Origin: Streptomyces antioxidans
GTDB lineage: Bacteria; Actinomycetota; Actinomycetes; Streptomycetales; Streptomycetaceae
Direction: 5' to 3'
NCBI RefSeq assembly: GCF_000968685.2
Contig: NZ_LAKD02000101.1
Span: forward strand, 62,001-126,000
Length of the DNA stretch: 64,000 nt
Shown one piece after another: positions 7,379 through 16,080 of this stretch (its first letter is position 1; each line of letters starts with the position of its first letter). The notes below the pieces were generated by a model. That model made no database searches and had not been told where the DNA came from. It saw only the letters and a list, made by a program, of their open reading frames with translations. Both the position numbers and the translations under genes were made by a program.

Positions 7379-8290
7379 CTAGAAGACGGACCAGCCCGTC
7401 AGCGTCGTGAAGTGGTCCAGAGCCGCCACCCCCGCCACCGAGTTGCCGCGCGCGTCAAGCCCGGGGCTCCAGACGCACAGCGTGCAGCGCCCCGGCACCA
7501 CCGCGACGATGCCGCCACCGACCCCGCTCTTGCCGGGCAGCCCGACACGGTACGCGAAGTCGCCCGCCGCGTCGTACGTACCGCAGGTGAGCATGACCGC
7601 GTTGACCCGCTTGGCCTCGCTGCGCGACAGCAGCCGCGAGCCGTCCGCGCGCAGCCCGTGGCGGGCGAGGAAGCCACCCGCCAGGGCGAGATCGCGGCAG
7701 CTCATCTCGATCGAGCACTGCCAGAAGTAGTGCTCCAGAACGGTCGGCACGGGGTTGTCGAGGTTGCCGTAACCGGCCATGAAGTGGGCGAGGGCGGCAT
7801 TGCGGTCGCCATGGGCCGTCTCGGAGGCGGCCACCTCCTGGTCGAAGGCGAGGTCCGGGTTGCCGCTCTCGGCGCGCAGGAAGTCCAGCATGGTGGTGCT
7901 GGCGTCGCCCGTAAGGGTGTGCAGCCGGTCGGTGACCACGAGCGCCCCGGCGTTGATGAACGGATTGCGCGGGATGCCGTGCTCGTACTCCAGCTGCACC
8001 AGGGAGTTGAAGGGGTTGCCCGAGGGCTCCCGGCCGACCCGCCGCCACAGCTTCTCGCCGTCCTCGGCGAGGACGAGCCCGAGGCTGAACGCCTTGGAGA
8101 TGGACTGCATCGAGAAGGGCCGCTCCCAGTCGCCGACCCCGGCGACATGGCCGTCGACGTCCGCGAGGGCGATCCCGAAGCGCTCCGCGTCCACCGAGGC
8201 GAGCGCCGGGATGTACTGGGCCACCCGCCCCCGGCCGACCTGCGGCTTCACATGGGCCGCGACCTCCTCCAGCACTGCCTGGTAGTCCAT
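7379..8290 (-). CDS. glsA: Glutaminase (serine-dependent, beta-lactamase fold)
   Basis: Hydrolyses L-glutamine to glutamate and ammonia in the cytosol. The 303-residue length is typical of bacterial GlsA. The SxxK catalytic motif is Ser63-Met/Gln/Ser..Lys66 in FSMQSISKAFSLGLV; GNPFNSLVQLE, GIPRNPFINAGALV and GLPGKSGVGGGI are strongly conserved substrate-pocket segments. ATG 8290 was chosen because conserved sequence begins there (MDYQAVLEEV) with AGGAG upstream; an extended frame to 8398 crosses a direct repeat. The gene is monocistronic. The repeat at 8309-8365 lies in its promoter or leader. Confidence 0.95.
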   Translation of the reverse strand: MDYQAVLEEVAAHVKPQVGRGRVAQYIPALASVDAERFGIALADVDGHVAGVGDWERPFSMQSISKAFSLGLVLAEDGEKLWRRVGREPSGNPFNSLVQLEYEHGIPRNPFINAGALVVTDRLHTLTGDASTTMLDFLRAESGNPDLAFDQEVAASETAHGDRNAALAHFMAGYGNLDNPVPTVLEHYFWQCSIEMSCRDLALAGGFLARHGLRADGSRLLSRSEAKRVNAVMLTCGTYDAAGDFAYRVGLPGKSGVGGGIVAVVPGRCTLCVWSPGLDARGNSVAGVAALDHFTTLTGWSVF

Positions 8291-8308
8291 GGTGCGGTGA
8301 GTCTCCTG

Positions 8309-8365
8309 TTGCGAGGTCGTACGGTACGGAATGAACCGGTTGCGAGGTCGTACGGATGAACCGGT
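8309..8365. repeat. Tandem direct repeat upstream of glutaminase
   Basis: Two adjacent copies of TTGCGAGGTCGTACGG followed by ATGAACCGGT, the first carrying six extra bases (TACGGA). They begin 19 bases upstream of the glsA start. They may be paired operator half-sites or a simple duplication. Confidence 0.6.
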
Positions 8366-8492
8366 CCGCACGATAACGCGCCCCCTATAACCCCTCACCC
8401 CATGTGTTTATGGAGGTGCGACGGGTAAGCAAACAAGTGAACGAGGCGGGCCGCGACCGGGGCCCGCCACCGGACCAGAACGGAGGCGGGGC

Positions 8493-9083
8493 ATGGCCTC
8501 ACCCATGTCCGCGGGGGACTTCCTGGCGGCGCTCACGAACGAGGGCTTGCAGGTCACGCAGGTCGGCGACTGGCAGCACCACAACCGGAACCACAAGGGG
8601 CCATGGGGCTCGGTGCACGGGGTGATGATCCACCACACCGTCACCTCCGGCACCGAGGAGACCGTGGAGATCTGCCGGGACGGCTACGAGGGGCTGCCCG
8701 GCCCGCTGTGCCACGGCGTGATCGCCAAGGACGGCGGCGTCCACCTGGTCGGTTACGGCCGCGCCAACCACGCCGGGCTGGGCGACGACGACGTCCTGCG
8801 GGCGGTGATCGCCGAGAAGGCCCTCCCGCGGGACAACGAGGCGAACACCGACGGGAACCGCGCCTTCTACGGCTTCGAATGCGAGAACCTGGGCGATGGC
8901 GAGGACCCGTGGCCCGAGGAACAGCTGGACGCGATCGCGCGCGCGGCGGCGGCCGTGTGCCGCCATCACGGCTGGACCGAGCGCTCGGTGATCGGCCACC
9001 TCGAATGGCAGCCGGGCAAGGTGGATCCGCGCGGCTTCACGATGGCTGCGATGCGCGAAAGAATCCACGAACGGCTCAAGTAG
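8493..9083 (+). CDS. N-acetylmuramoyl-L-alanine amidase (Amidase_2)
   Basis: A 196-residue peptidoglycan amidase of the PGRP/Amidase_2 fold. Zinc ligands appear as His in VMIHHTVTSG and His in VIGHLEWQPGKVDP, with the conserved WQPGKxDP segment. There is no signal peptide or wall-binding domain, so the protein is either cytosolic, acting on turnover fragments, or a phage-endolysin-like protein exported by other means. ATG 8493 follows GGAGG. It converges with the antiporter gene, with about 97 bases between their stops. Confidence 0.85.
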   Translation: MASPMSAGDFLAALTNEGLQVTQVGDWQHHNRNHKGPWGSVHGVMIHHTVTSGTEETVEICRDGYEGLPGPLCHGVIAKDGGVHLVGYGRANHAGLGDDDVLRAVIAEKALPRDNEANTDGNRAFYGFECENLGDGEDPWPEEQLDAIARAAAAVCRHHGWTERSVIGHLEWQPGKVDPRGFTMAAMRERIHERLK

Positions 9084-9180
9084 GACGCTCAGGGACAGGG
9101 ACGCTCAGGGGCGGGGACGTACAGAGCGCGCCCTTAAGGAAGCGCGCCGCGCGCAAGCACGGCCGCGGAGGGCCCCGCGC

Positions 9181-10791
9181 TCAGGCCCCGTCCTCCGTGG
9201 CGCCCTCCCGGTAGAGCGCCGCCTCCTCCAGGTCCAGCCGCCGCAGCAGCGACCGCAGCATCTCCTCGTCGATCCGCCGGGCCTCCCGCAGGTCCACGAA
9301 GACCGCACGCTCGGCCTCGATCATCTCCCGGGCCAGCCGCCGATAGGTCTCGTCCGCCGATTCGCCGGTCACCTCGTTGACCGCGCCCAGCCGCTCCCAC
9401 ACGGCGTTGCGGCGCTGCTCCAGCACCGTGCGCAGCCGGTCGGCGAGCGGCGACGGCAGGGCGTTGCGCTCATCGGCGAGCAGTTCCGCCAGCCGCCGCT
9501 CGGCGGCCAGCGACGCCGTGTTCTGCGCCTGGGCCTCGGCAAGGGTCTCGGCGTGGGGGTCGCGGCCGGGCAGCCCGAGCAGCCGGATCAGGGACGGCAG
9601 GGTGAGCCCATGGATCACCAGGGTGCCGATGACGGTGGTGAAGGTCAGGAAGAGGATCAGATTGCGGGCCGGGAAGGGGGCACCGCCGTGCACGGTCTCC
9701 GGGATCGAGAAGGCGATGGCCAGCGAGACCACGCCGCGCATCCCGGCCCAGCCGACGATGACCGGCGCGGTCCAGTTGGTGCCGGGCTCGCGCTCGCGGA
9801 TTCCGGGGAAGAGCATCCGCGGCACGAAGGTCGACGGGAAGACCCAGACGTAGCGGGCGGCCACCACGGCCAGGAAGACGACGGCCGCGTACCAGGCGGC
9901 CTCGCCCGCCCCGTACTCCCCCAGGCCGCCCATCACGACCCGCAGTTGCAGCCCGATCAGCGCGAACACCGCCGACTCCAGAACGAAGTCGATCATGCGC
10001 CAGACCGCCGATTCCTGGAGCCGGGTGGCGAAGTCGACCTGCCAGGAGTGATGTCCGAGATAGAGCCCGACCACCACGACGGCCAGCACGCCCGACGCCT
10101 CGACCTGCTCGGCGACGGCGTACGCGACGAAGGGGATGAGCAGCGAGAGGGTGTTCTGGAGCAGCGGGTCCCGCAGCCGGATGCGCAGCCAGTGCAGCGG
10201 CACCATCAGGATCAGACCGACCACGACGCCGCCGATGGCCGCGAAGGCGAACTCCCGCAGACCCTCGGCCCAGCTGATGCCCTCCCCCACGGCCGCGGCC
10301 ACCGCCACCCGGTAGGCGGTGATCGCGGTCGCGTCGTTGAACAGGGACTCGCCCTGGAGGAGCGTGGTGAGCCGGGAGGGCAGCCCGATCCGGCGGGCGA
10401 TGGCGCTGGCGGCCACGGCGTCCGGCGGCGCGATCACCGCGCCCAGCACGAGGGCGGCGGTCAGCGGCAGCTGCGGGATCAGCAGATGGGCGACCGCGCC
10501 GACCGCGACCGTCGCGAAGAGCACATACCCGACGGAGAGCAGCGCGATCGGCCGCAGATTGGCCCGCAGGTCGAGGTACGAGCTGTCCAGCGCGGCGCTG
10601 TGCAGCAGCGGCGGCAGCACCAGGGGCAGCACGATATGCGGGTCCAGCGTGTAGTCCGGCACCCCGGGCAGGTACGAGACGACAAGCCCGACCGTGACCA
10701 GCAGCAGCGGCGCGGGCACCGGGGTCCGGCGCGCCGCGCCCGCGACCACCGCGCTGCCCGCGACCAGCATCAACAACGGCAATACGTCCAT
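9181..10791 (-). CDS. Na+/H+ antiporter (CPA1/NhaP type)
   Basis: Cation-proton exchanger, 536 residues. About twelve membrane helices fill residues 1-400, with the CPA1 hallmarks APPDAVAASAIARRIGLP and LLQGESLFNDATAITAYR (FND with the ion-binding Asp) and VGWAGMRGVVSLAIAFSIPE. A charged cytoplasmic tail of about 130 residues (helical, rich in Glu/Arg) follows. ATG 10791 starts the hydrophobic N-terminus; an upstream in-frame ATG at 10833 (GGAG nearby) would add 14 charged residues. It is divergent from the UBP zinc-finger gene. Confidence 0.92.
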   Translation of the reverse strand: MDVLPLLMLVAGSAVVAGAARRTPVPAPLLLVTVGLVVSYLPGVPDYTLDPHIVLPLVLPPLLHSAALDSSYLDLRANLRPIALLSVGYVLFATVAVGAVAHLLIPQLPLTAALVLGAVIAPPDAVAASAIARRIGLPSRLTTLLQGESLFNDATAITAYRVAVAAAVGEGISWAEGLREFAFAAIGGVVVGLILMVPLHWLRIRLRDPLLQNTLSLLIPFVAYAVAEQVEASGVLAVVVVGLYLGHHSWQVDFATRLQESAVWRMIDFVLESAVFALIGLQLRVVMGGLGEYGAGEAAWYAAVVFLAVVAARYVWVFPSTFVPRMLFPGIREREPGTNWTAPVIVGWAGMRGVVSLAIAFSIPETVHGGAPFPARNLILFLTFTTVIGTLVIHGLTLPSLIRLLGLPGRDPHAETLAEAQAQNTASLAAERRLAELLADERNALPSPLADRLRTVLEQRRNAVWERLGAVNEVTGESADETYRRLAREMIEAERAVFVDLREARRIDEEMLRSLLRRLDLEEAALYREGATEDGA

Positions 10792-10868
10792 CGTCCGGCC
10801 CTGTCTCCGTCGGCCGTCCCGACGGTCGTCCATGTGCTCCGCTACTGCGGCGTTTTAGTCTGGCAATC

Positions 10869-11132
10869 ATGAACGAGTGCCCGCATGTTCCCGCACTGCC
10901 GCGTCCCGAGCCCGAGCCGCGGTCCGACACCTGTCCCGAATGCCTGGCGGTCGGCAGCCACCCGGTCCAGCTGCGGAAGTGTCTGGTGTGTGGCCATGTG
11001 GGCTGCTGCGACTCCTCGCCGTACCAGCACTCCACCCATCACTTCGAGCAGACCGGCCATCCGGTGATGCGCAGCTTCGAGGAGGGCGAGGACTGGCGCT
11101 GGTGCTTCGTGGATCAGCTCATCGTGGGGTGA
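10869..11132 (+). CDS. UBP-type zinc-finger protein
   Basis: An 87-residue single-domain protein with the Cys/His pattern of ZnF-UBP: CPECLAVGSHPVQLRKCLVCGHVGCCDSS followed by HSTHHFEQTGHPV. In eukaryotes this fold binds the ubiquitin C-terminus. Bacterial stand-alone versions are common in actinobacteria and often sit beside or are fused to Na+/H+ antiporters, as here, which suggests a regulatory link; that is inference. ATG 10869 was chosen since it follows the divergent promoter by 78 bases. Confidence 0.88.
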   Translation: MNECPHVPALPRPEPEPRSDTCPECLAVGSHPVQLRKCLVCGHVGCCDSSPYQHSTHHFEQTGHPVMRSFEEGEDWRWCFVDQLIVG

Positions 11133-11271
11133 GATGTCGGTTCAACGTGGAGTGAGGGGCGGCCCGCGCAGGGTGCGTCCCGGGCCGTGGACGCCCCGGT
11201 CTTGGCGTTTTCCGCGCAATGTCGGAGATCGACTGCCGCGTTTGCCGGCGCGGCCCGCTAGCCTTCACCAC

Positions 11272-11817
11272 ATGATCCGATCAGCCAAGCCGTCCGACGT
11301 TCCGGCGATCCATGCGATGATCCGCGAGCTGGCGGACTACGAGCGGGCTCCGCAGGAGGCGAAGGCCACCGAGGAGCAGCTGCGCGAGGCGCTCTTCGGG
11401 GCGCATCCCGCGGTGTTCGCGCTGATCGCCGAGGAGGCCGGTGGCGCCGGAGAGCCCTCCGGTCCGGTGGGGTTCGCCCTGTGGTTCCGTAACTTCTCCA
11501 CCTGGACGGGCACCCATGGCGTGTATCTGGAGGACCTGTACGTCACCCCGCGGGCCCGCGGGGGCGGCCACGGCAAGGCGCTGCTCGCCGAGCTGGCGCG
11601 GATCTGCGTGGAGCGGGGCTATGCCCGTTTCGAATGGTCGGTGCTCGACTGGAACGAGCCCGCGATCGGCTTCTACGCCGCGATCGGTGCGGAGGCAATG
11701 GACGAATGGACGGTGCGCAGGCTCTCGAAAGAGCCGCTGCGAGCGCTAGCCGCTCAGGCCATGGGCACCGCCATGACCAGCGATTTTCTGAGTGAGGCGA
11801 CATCTCTTTCGAATTGA
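11272..11817 (+). CDS. GNAT-family N-acetyltransferase
   Basis: A 181-residue acetyltransferase of the diamine/spermidine N-acetyltransferase-like group. The acetyl-CoA loop is VTPRARGGGHGKALLAELARI, preceded by GVYLEDLYV and followed by FEWSVLDWNEPAIGFYAAIGAEAMDEW. It carries about 25 extra C-terminal residues beyond the usual end of the domain. A TAGCCT -10 element ends seven bases before ATG 11272 and no ribosome site is present, so the transcript is probably leaderless. Substrate unknown. Confidence 0.88.
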   Translation: MIRSAKPSDVPAIHAMIRELADYERAPQEAKATEEQLREALFGAHPAVFALIAEEAGGAGEPSGPVGFALWFRNFSTWTGTHGVYLEDLYVTPRARGGGHGKALLAELARICVERGYARFEWSVLDWNEPAIGFYAAIGAEAMDEWTVRRLSKEPLRALAAQAMGTAMTSDFLSEATSLSN

Positions 11818-12047
11818 GACCGCAAACCCTCTAGCCACGCTGCGTACTCATGTGCTTACTATGAGTGATATCGCGGCCTTGTGGGCCGGGGTTCACCCGT
11901 GATGGGGGCCGTGCATCGTCCGGGCGACACCGAACCGCAGATCGCGATAGCGTCGCAGCCAAAGTACATACAGCGCCGACCCGTATCACCCTCCACCATA
12001 AGGGTTCGGGGCCGACGCTCCAATCAGCTCAGCTCAATTAGCTTGTG

Positions 12048-12062
12048 TCACCTTGGAGGTGA
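12048..12062 (+). promoter_or_regulatory. Inverted repeat covering the ushX ribosome-binding site
   Basis: TCACC-TTGGA-GGTGA: a 5-bp perfect stem whose right arm contains part of GGAGGTGA, the ribosome site of the next gene. It could mask initiation or be a protein site. Short stem, so only suggestive. Confidence 0.3.
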
Positions 12063-12064
12063 GG

Positions 12065-12478
12065 GTGTCCCAGATCGCAGGCGAGCCCGGGACCCAGGAC
12101 TTCGTGGAAGTCCGGCTGCCCGCTGCGGGTGCCTATCTGTCGGTGCTGCGGACGGCCACCGCCGGCCTGGCAGCCCGCTTGGACTTCACCCTCGACGAAA
12201 TCGAGGATCTGCGCATCGCCGTCGATGAGGCATGCGCGATCCTGCTGCAACAAGCCGTGTCCGGCTCCGTGCTGAGCTGCGTCTTCCGCTTGATCGACGA
12301 CGCACTCCAGGTGACCGTCTCGGCTCCCACCACCGACGGTCGCGCCCCCGAGCGCGACACCTTCGCCTGGACGGTGCTCTCCGCGCTGGCGGGCAAGGTG
12401 GACTCCACGGTGGCCGAGGACCGAACGGTCAGCATCAGCCTGTACAAGGAGCGCGGCGCCGGCCCCGGACAGCCGTGA
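12065..12478 (+). CDS. ushX: RsbW-like anti-sigma factor for SigH
   Basis: A 137-residue GHKL-fold protein placed directly before, and overlapping, a SigB-family sigma gene, as UshX (PrsH) is before sigH in S. coelicolor. It should bind and hold SigH until released. The N-box region reads RIAVDEACAILLQQA: the Glu is kept but the catalytic Asn of RsbW/SpoIIAB (SEACTNA type) is replaced. No clear DxGxG box is present, so kinase activity may be weak or absent. Start GTG 12065 follows GGAGGTGA. Upstream, 11818-12064 is a 250-base promoter region with no gene; it contains AGTGA (11864) and TCACC (11893). Confidence 0.82.
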   Translation: MSQIAGEPGTQDFVEVRLPAAGAYLSVLRTATAGLAARLDFTLDEIEDLRIAVDEACAILLQQAVSGSVLSCVFRLIDDALQVTVSAPTTDGRAPERDTFAWTVLSALAGKVDSTVAEDRTVSISLYKERGAGPGQP

Positions 12479-13401
12479 CGGAACAAGGGGGCTCCGTGAG
12501 CACTGCATCATCGCGGGGAGTAGGTACCCCGGCCATCCCGCACCCGCCGGCCCGGCCGCATCCCGCGGACTCGGAGGCGGCAGGAGACCGACCAGAGCGG
12601 GCGGACCACATGGATCAGCACGAGCAGGTGCATCAGCAGCACGATCCGCAGGACCGGAGTGGCGCACGGGCGATGTTCGCCGAGCTGCGACAGCTGCCCG
12701 AGGGCTCCACCGAGCGGGCCGAGCTGCGCAACCACCTCGTGCGCATGCATCTGCCGCTGGTGGAGCACCTGGCCCGGCGCTTCCGCAACCGCGGTGAACC
12801 GCTGGACGACCTGACCCAGGTCGCCACCATCGGACTGATCAAGTCCGTGGACCGGTTCGACCCGGACCGCGGTGTGGAGTTCTCCACCTATGCGACACCC
12901 ACGGTCGTCGGCGAGATCAAGCGCCACTTCCGCGACAAGGGCTGGGCGGTGCGGGTGCCGCGCCGGCTCCAGGAGCTGCGACTGTCGCTGACCACGGCCA
13001 CCGCGGAGCTCTCCCAGCGCCATGGCCGCGCCCCGACCGTCCATGAGCTGGCCCAGCACCTGTCCATCTCCGAGGAGGAGGTGCTGGAGGGGCTGGAGTC
13101 CGCGAACGCGTACAGCACCCTGTCCCTGGACGTCCCGGACACGGACGACGAGTCCCCGGCCGTCGCCGACACCCTCGGCGCGGAGGACGAGGCGCTGGAG
13201 GGCGTCGAGTACCGCGAATCGCTGAAGCCCCTGCTGGAGGATCTGCCACCGCGCGAGAAGAAGATCCTGCTGCTGCGCTTCTTCGGCAATATGACGCAGT
13301 CGCAGATCGCGCAGGAGGTCGGCATCTCCCAGATGCACGTCTCCCGCCTGCTGGCCCGCACTCTCGCGCAGCTGCGCGACAAGCTGCTGGTCGAGGAGTA
13401 G
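12475..13401 (+). CDS. sigH: RNA polymerase sigma factor, SigB/F/G family (SigH)
   Basis: Stress-response and differentiation sigma factor, 308 residues from GTG 12475. That start overlaps the ushX stop (GTGA), giving translational coupling. GTG 12496 with GGGGG upstream is an alternative, and S. coelicolor SigH is known to exist in forms with different N-termini. After a non-conserved 65-residue leader come region 2 (LVRMHLPLVEHLARRF, DLTQVATIGLIKSVDRFDP, YATPTVVGEIKRHFRDKGW), region 3, and region 4 with the helix-turn-helix MTQSQIAQEVGISQMHVSRL. Partner switching with the STAS proteins of this window is possible but not shown. Confidence 0.88.
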   Translation: MTEQGGSVSTASSRGVGTPAIPHPPARPHPADSEAAGDRPERADHMDQHEQVHQQHDPQDRSGARAMFAELRQLPEGSTERAELRNHLVRMHLPLVEHLARRFRNRGEPLDDLTQVATIGLIKSVDRFDPDRGVEFSTYATPTVVGEIKRHFRDKGWAVRVPRRLQELRLSLTTATAELSQRHGRAPTVHELAQHLSISEEEVLEGLESANAYSTLSLDVPDTDDESPAVADTLGAEDEALEGVEYRESLKPLLEDLPPREKKILLLRFFGNMTQSQIAQEVGISQMHVSRLLARTLAQLRDKLLVEE

Positions 13402-14127
13402 CGAGCGCTGCGGGCCCCGGCGGGTCGTTCCCCTCCCCGCCCCTTCCCGGCCCCAGGGGCTCCGCCCCCACCACGCGGCAGAGCCCCATCCCGCTACCGC
13501 GCGGAAGGAGCCGGGCCCCCGACCCGGGGTTTCGGCGCGGCCCCCGGCCCGGAGGTTTGCAACGGAACCCGCCCCAGGGCCTGGGGCGGAGCCGCATACC
13601 GATGCCACGGGGAAGGGGCCGAGCCCCGATCAGGAGCCTAGAGCGGAATCCCGATCCGGGGCCTGGGGCAGAGCCCCACCACACGGCGGAGCCGCACCAC
13701 GACACCGCAGGAAGGGGCCGCTCCCCGGCACGGAGTCAGGCACAGGGCCCCTGCCCGGGAGCCAGGGGCAGGGCCGCAGTCACGGCGCCTGGGGCACAAC
13801 CCCACCCCCGGATCTGGAAGACAGAGCCCCACCCCACGGCGGAGCCGCACCACGACACCGCAGGAAGGCCGCTCCCCGGCACGGAGTCAGGCACAGGGCC
13901 CCTGCCCGGGAGCCAGGGGCGGGGCCGCAGTCGCGGCGCCTGGGCCGCAACCCCACCCCCGGATCTGGAAGACAGAGCCCCACCCCACGCCAGCCACACA
14001 CCGACACCGCGAGAAGGAACCCAACCCCGGCACGCGGTCTGGGGCGGAGCCCCGTCCGGGGGCTGGGGCGGGGCCCCAGTTTCGGGAAGGGGCGGGGAGG
14101 GGAGAGCCCGCCGCAGGCGGAAACCCG
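13402..14127. repeat. Repeat-filled non-coding gap after sigH, with a 152-bp tandem duplication
   Basis: Between the convergent sigH and membrane-protein genes lie 726 bases with no credible gene. A unit of 151-153 bases occurs twice in tandem (from 13683 and from 13836), sharing the runs ACGGCGGAGCCGCACCACGA and GGATCTGGAAGACAGAGCCC. Around it are many GGGGC(G/A)GAGCCCC-type short palindromes. The right end (14041-14120) holds a copy of the dispersed element also found near 44.0 and 55.0 kb, with the core TTTCGGGAAGGGGCGGGG followed by AGCCCGCCGCAGGCG. Confidence 0.75.
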
Positions 14128-14712
14128 CTATGCGTCGCGGGGGCCGATGCCCAGGGCCTCGGTTGCCGTTGGGTTGATCAGCAGCGCCAGGACGGCGAGG
14201 GCCGCGAGGGCGATGGCCACTCCGGCGGCGATCAGCCCGCCGCCGTTCTGCACCAGCGTCCAGGCCACCGGCAGCGCCATCAGCTGGGTGATCGTCGCGG
14301 GGCCGCGACTCCAGCGGCGGCGCAGCCACAGTCCACGGGCCGCCAGCAGCGGCAGCAGGGCCAGCGCCAGCACCGTGACCCCGAGCATCTCCGCCTGCTG
14401 GGGGCTCTCCGGGTTCCCGGTCAGCCCCATGATCAGGACGTAGACGCCGAAGCCCAGCAGCACCACGCCCTCCGCGGCGGCCAGCACCGCGGCGGCGGTC
14501 AGCCGCGCGGGGCGGGGCCCGGTGGGCACCGCACCGGTGGCGTCGGCGGCACCGGTGGCGTCGGCCGCCTTCGCCGCGTCAGTCGGCTTGGCCGCGTCAG
14601 TCGGCTTGGCGGTCCCGGCGTCCGGCCGCGCCGTAGCCTTCCGCGCCGTGGCCCTCTGCGCACTCTGCGCCTTCTTCGCGGACTTCGCCGTGGCGGACTT
14701 CCTACTGCTCAC
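14128..14712 (-). CDS. Membrane protein with Lys/Ala-rich N-terminal tail
   Basis: A 194-residue protein. Residues 1-70 are low complexity and basic, with repeats (AKPTDA twice, ADATGA twice) resembling histone-like tails. Residues 70-185 contain four membrane helices (VLAAAEGVVLLGFGVYVLIM, MLGVTVLALALLPLLAARGL, and two near the end). GTG 14712 is the start. Function unknown; the membrane part resembles small uncharacterised actinobacterial membrane proteins. It is divergent from the diacylglycerol-kinase-like gene, with 80 bases between starts. Confidence 0.8.
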   Translation of the reverse strand: MSSRKSATAKSAKKAQSAQRATARKATARPDAGTAKPTDAAKPTDAAKAADATGAADATGAVPTGPRPARLTAAAVLAAAEGVVLLGFGVYVLIMGLTGNPESPQQAEMLGVTVLALALLPLLAARGLWLRRRWSRGPATITQLMALPVAWTLVQNGGGLIAAGVAIALAALAVLALLINPTATEALGIGPRDA

Positions 14713-14792
14713 CCCCGCAGCCTAGCCGTCCTCAAGGCGTCCGGGCCCTACCCCCCTACGGCCGGTCGTCCCGGATAGGTAGGCTGGCGCGC

Positions 14793-15761
14793 ATGCGCGC
14801 GCTCCTCGTGGTCAACCCGGCAGCAACCACCACCAGTGCCCGCACCCGGGATGTTCTGTTCCACGCGCTCGCCAGCGATCTGAAGCTGGACGTGGCGACC
14901 ACGGAGTACCGGGGGCACGCCCGCGACCTGGCCCGGCGGGCGGTCGACGGGGGCACTCATGAACTGGTCGTGGCGTTCGGCGGCGACGGCACCGTCAACG
15001 AAGTCGTCAACGGACTGCTGCACCATGGCCCCGCCCCCCAGGAGTTGCCCCGGCTCGCGGTCGTGCCCGGCGGCTCCACCAATGTCTTCGCCCGCGCGCT
15101 CGGGCTGCCCAACGACGCCGTCGAGGCGACCGGCGCCCTGCTGGACGCGTTGAGAGACGGCACCGAGCGCACCGTGGGCCTCGGGCTCGCGGGCGGCACT
15201 CCGGGCACCCGGGACGAGGCGGTCCCGGCCCGCTGGTTCACCTTCTGCGCCGGGCTCGGCTTCGACGCGAGCGTCATCGGCCGGGTCGAGCAGCAGCGCG
15301 AGCGCGGCAAGCGCTCCACCCACGCCCTCTACATACGTCAGATGGTGCGGCAGTTCATGGGGGAGCCGCACCGGCGGCAGGGCACCGTCACGATCGGGCG
15401 GCCGGGCGAGGACCCGATCGAGGAGCTCGCGCTGTCGATAGTCTGCAACACCTCCCCGTGGACCTTCCTGGGCAACCGCCCGGTCTACGCGGCGCCCCAG
15501 GCGTCCTTCGACACCGCCCTCGACGTGCTGGGACTCGCCAAGCTTTCGGCCCCGGCGATGACCCGCTACGCGACCCAGCTGCTGATGTCGACCCCCCAGC
15601 GCGGACCCCGCGGCAAGCATGTGGTAGCGCTCCACGATCTGACGGACTTCACCTTGCAATCCCAGGCGCCACTGCCGTTCCAGATGGACGGTGACCATCT
15701 GGGACTGCGTACGAGCGTGACGTTCACAGGCGTACGCCGTGCACTGCGTGTGATTGTGTGA
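14793..15761 (+). CDS. Diacylglycerol kinase / lipid kinase family protein
   Basis: A 322-residue DAGK_cat enzyme that probably phosphorylates a lipid such as diacylglycerol at the inner membrane face. It opens with ALLVVNPAATT; the ATP-binding GGDGT motif is VVAFGGDGTVNEVVNGLL and the second conserved block is VVPGGSTNVFARALGLPN. The C-terminal part includes the DGD-type segment PFQMDGDHLG. A TAGGCT -10 box ends seven bases before ATG 14793, so the mRNA should be leaderless. Lipid specificity cannot be read from sequence. Confidence 0.9.
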   Translation: MRALLVVNPAATTTSARTRDVLFHALASDLKLDVATTEYRGHARDLARRAVDGGTHELVVAFGGDGTVNEVVNGLLHHGPAPQELPRLAVVPGGSTNVFARALGLPNDAVEATGALLDALRDGTERTVGLGLAGGTPGTRDEAVPARWFTFCAGLGFDASVIGRVEQQRERGKRSTHALYIRQMVRQFMGEPHRRQGTVTIGRPGEDPIEELALSIVCNTSPWTFLGNRPVYAAPQASFDTALDVLGLAKLSAPAMTRYATQLLMSTPQRGPRGKHVVALHDLTDFTLQSQAPLPFQMDGDHLGLRTSVTFTGVRRALRVIV

Positions 15762-16080
15762 GTGAGACCGCAAAAAGTCCTTCCAGTCGAACGTTTACCC
15801 TGGACTCCACCCACCGGAAGTACGGCTGTGACCGAGCCGACACCAAGGAATCAAAAAAAACTTTCCGGAAGGGGTTGTATCCGTCGCCGAGGTTTGCGAG
15901 TCTCTTCTTGGCGATCGGGACGGCCTTCTGAAGGGCCCCCTTGAGAGCCCGAACCCCCTCCTCATCCCACAGGACCGCACCAGCCCCAACTGGTTCGGCA
16001 GCCCTGCCCTTGCGGGGGGATTCGTGAAAGCGTTCACATTCACAAGCAACGAGCCCGCAATACGAGGAGATGGAGCAGCC
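15762..16080 (+). promoter_or_regulatory. Long upstream region of wblE
   Basis: 319 bases with no convincing gene. It contains an eight-base A-tract (about 15856), unusual in this GC-rich DNA, followed by TTCCGGAAGGGG, and near the gene an inverted repeat GTGAA-AGCG-TTCAC at 16024-16037. It probably holds the wblE promoter and a long untranslated leader. Confidence 0.4.

Noticed and set aside
12048..12062. TCACC-GGTGA repeat as a BldD box for sigH
   Set aside because: The half-sites are in the opposite order to AGTGA(n)TCACC; I kept it only as a possible hairpin over the ribosome site.
13402..14127. Repeat-rich protein-coding genes in the gap after sigH
   Set aside because: Open frames exist on both strands only because the repeats lack stops; no ribosome site, conserved motif or plausible amino-acid use.
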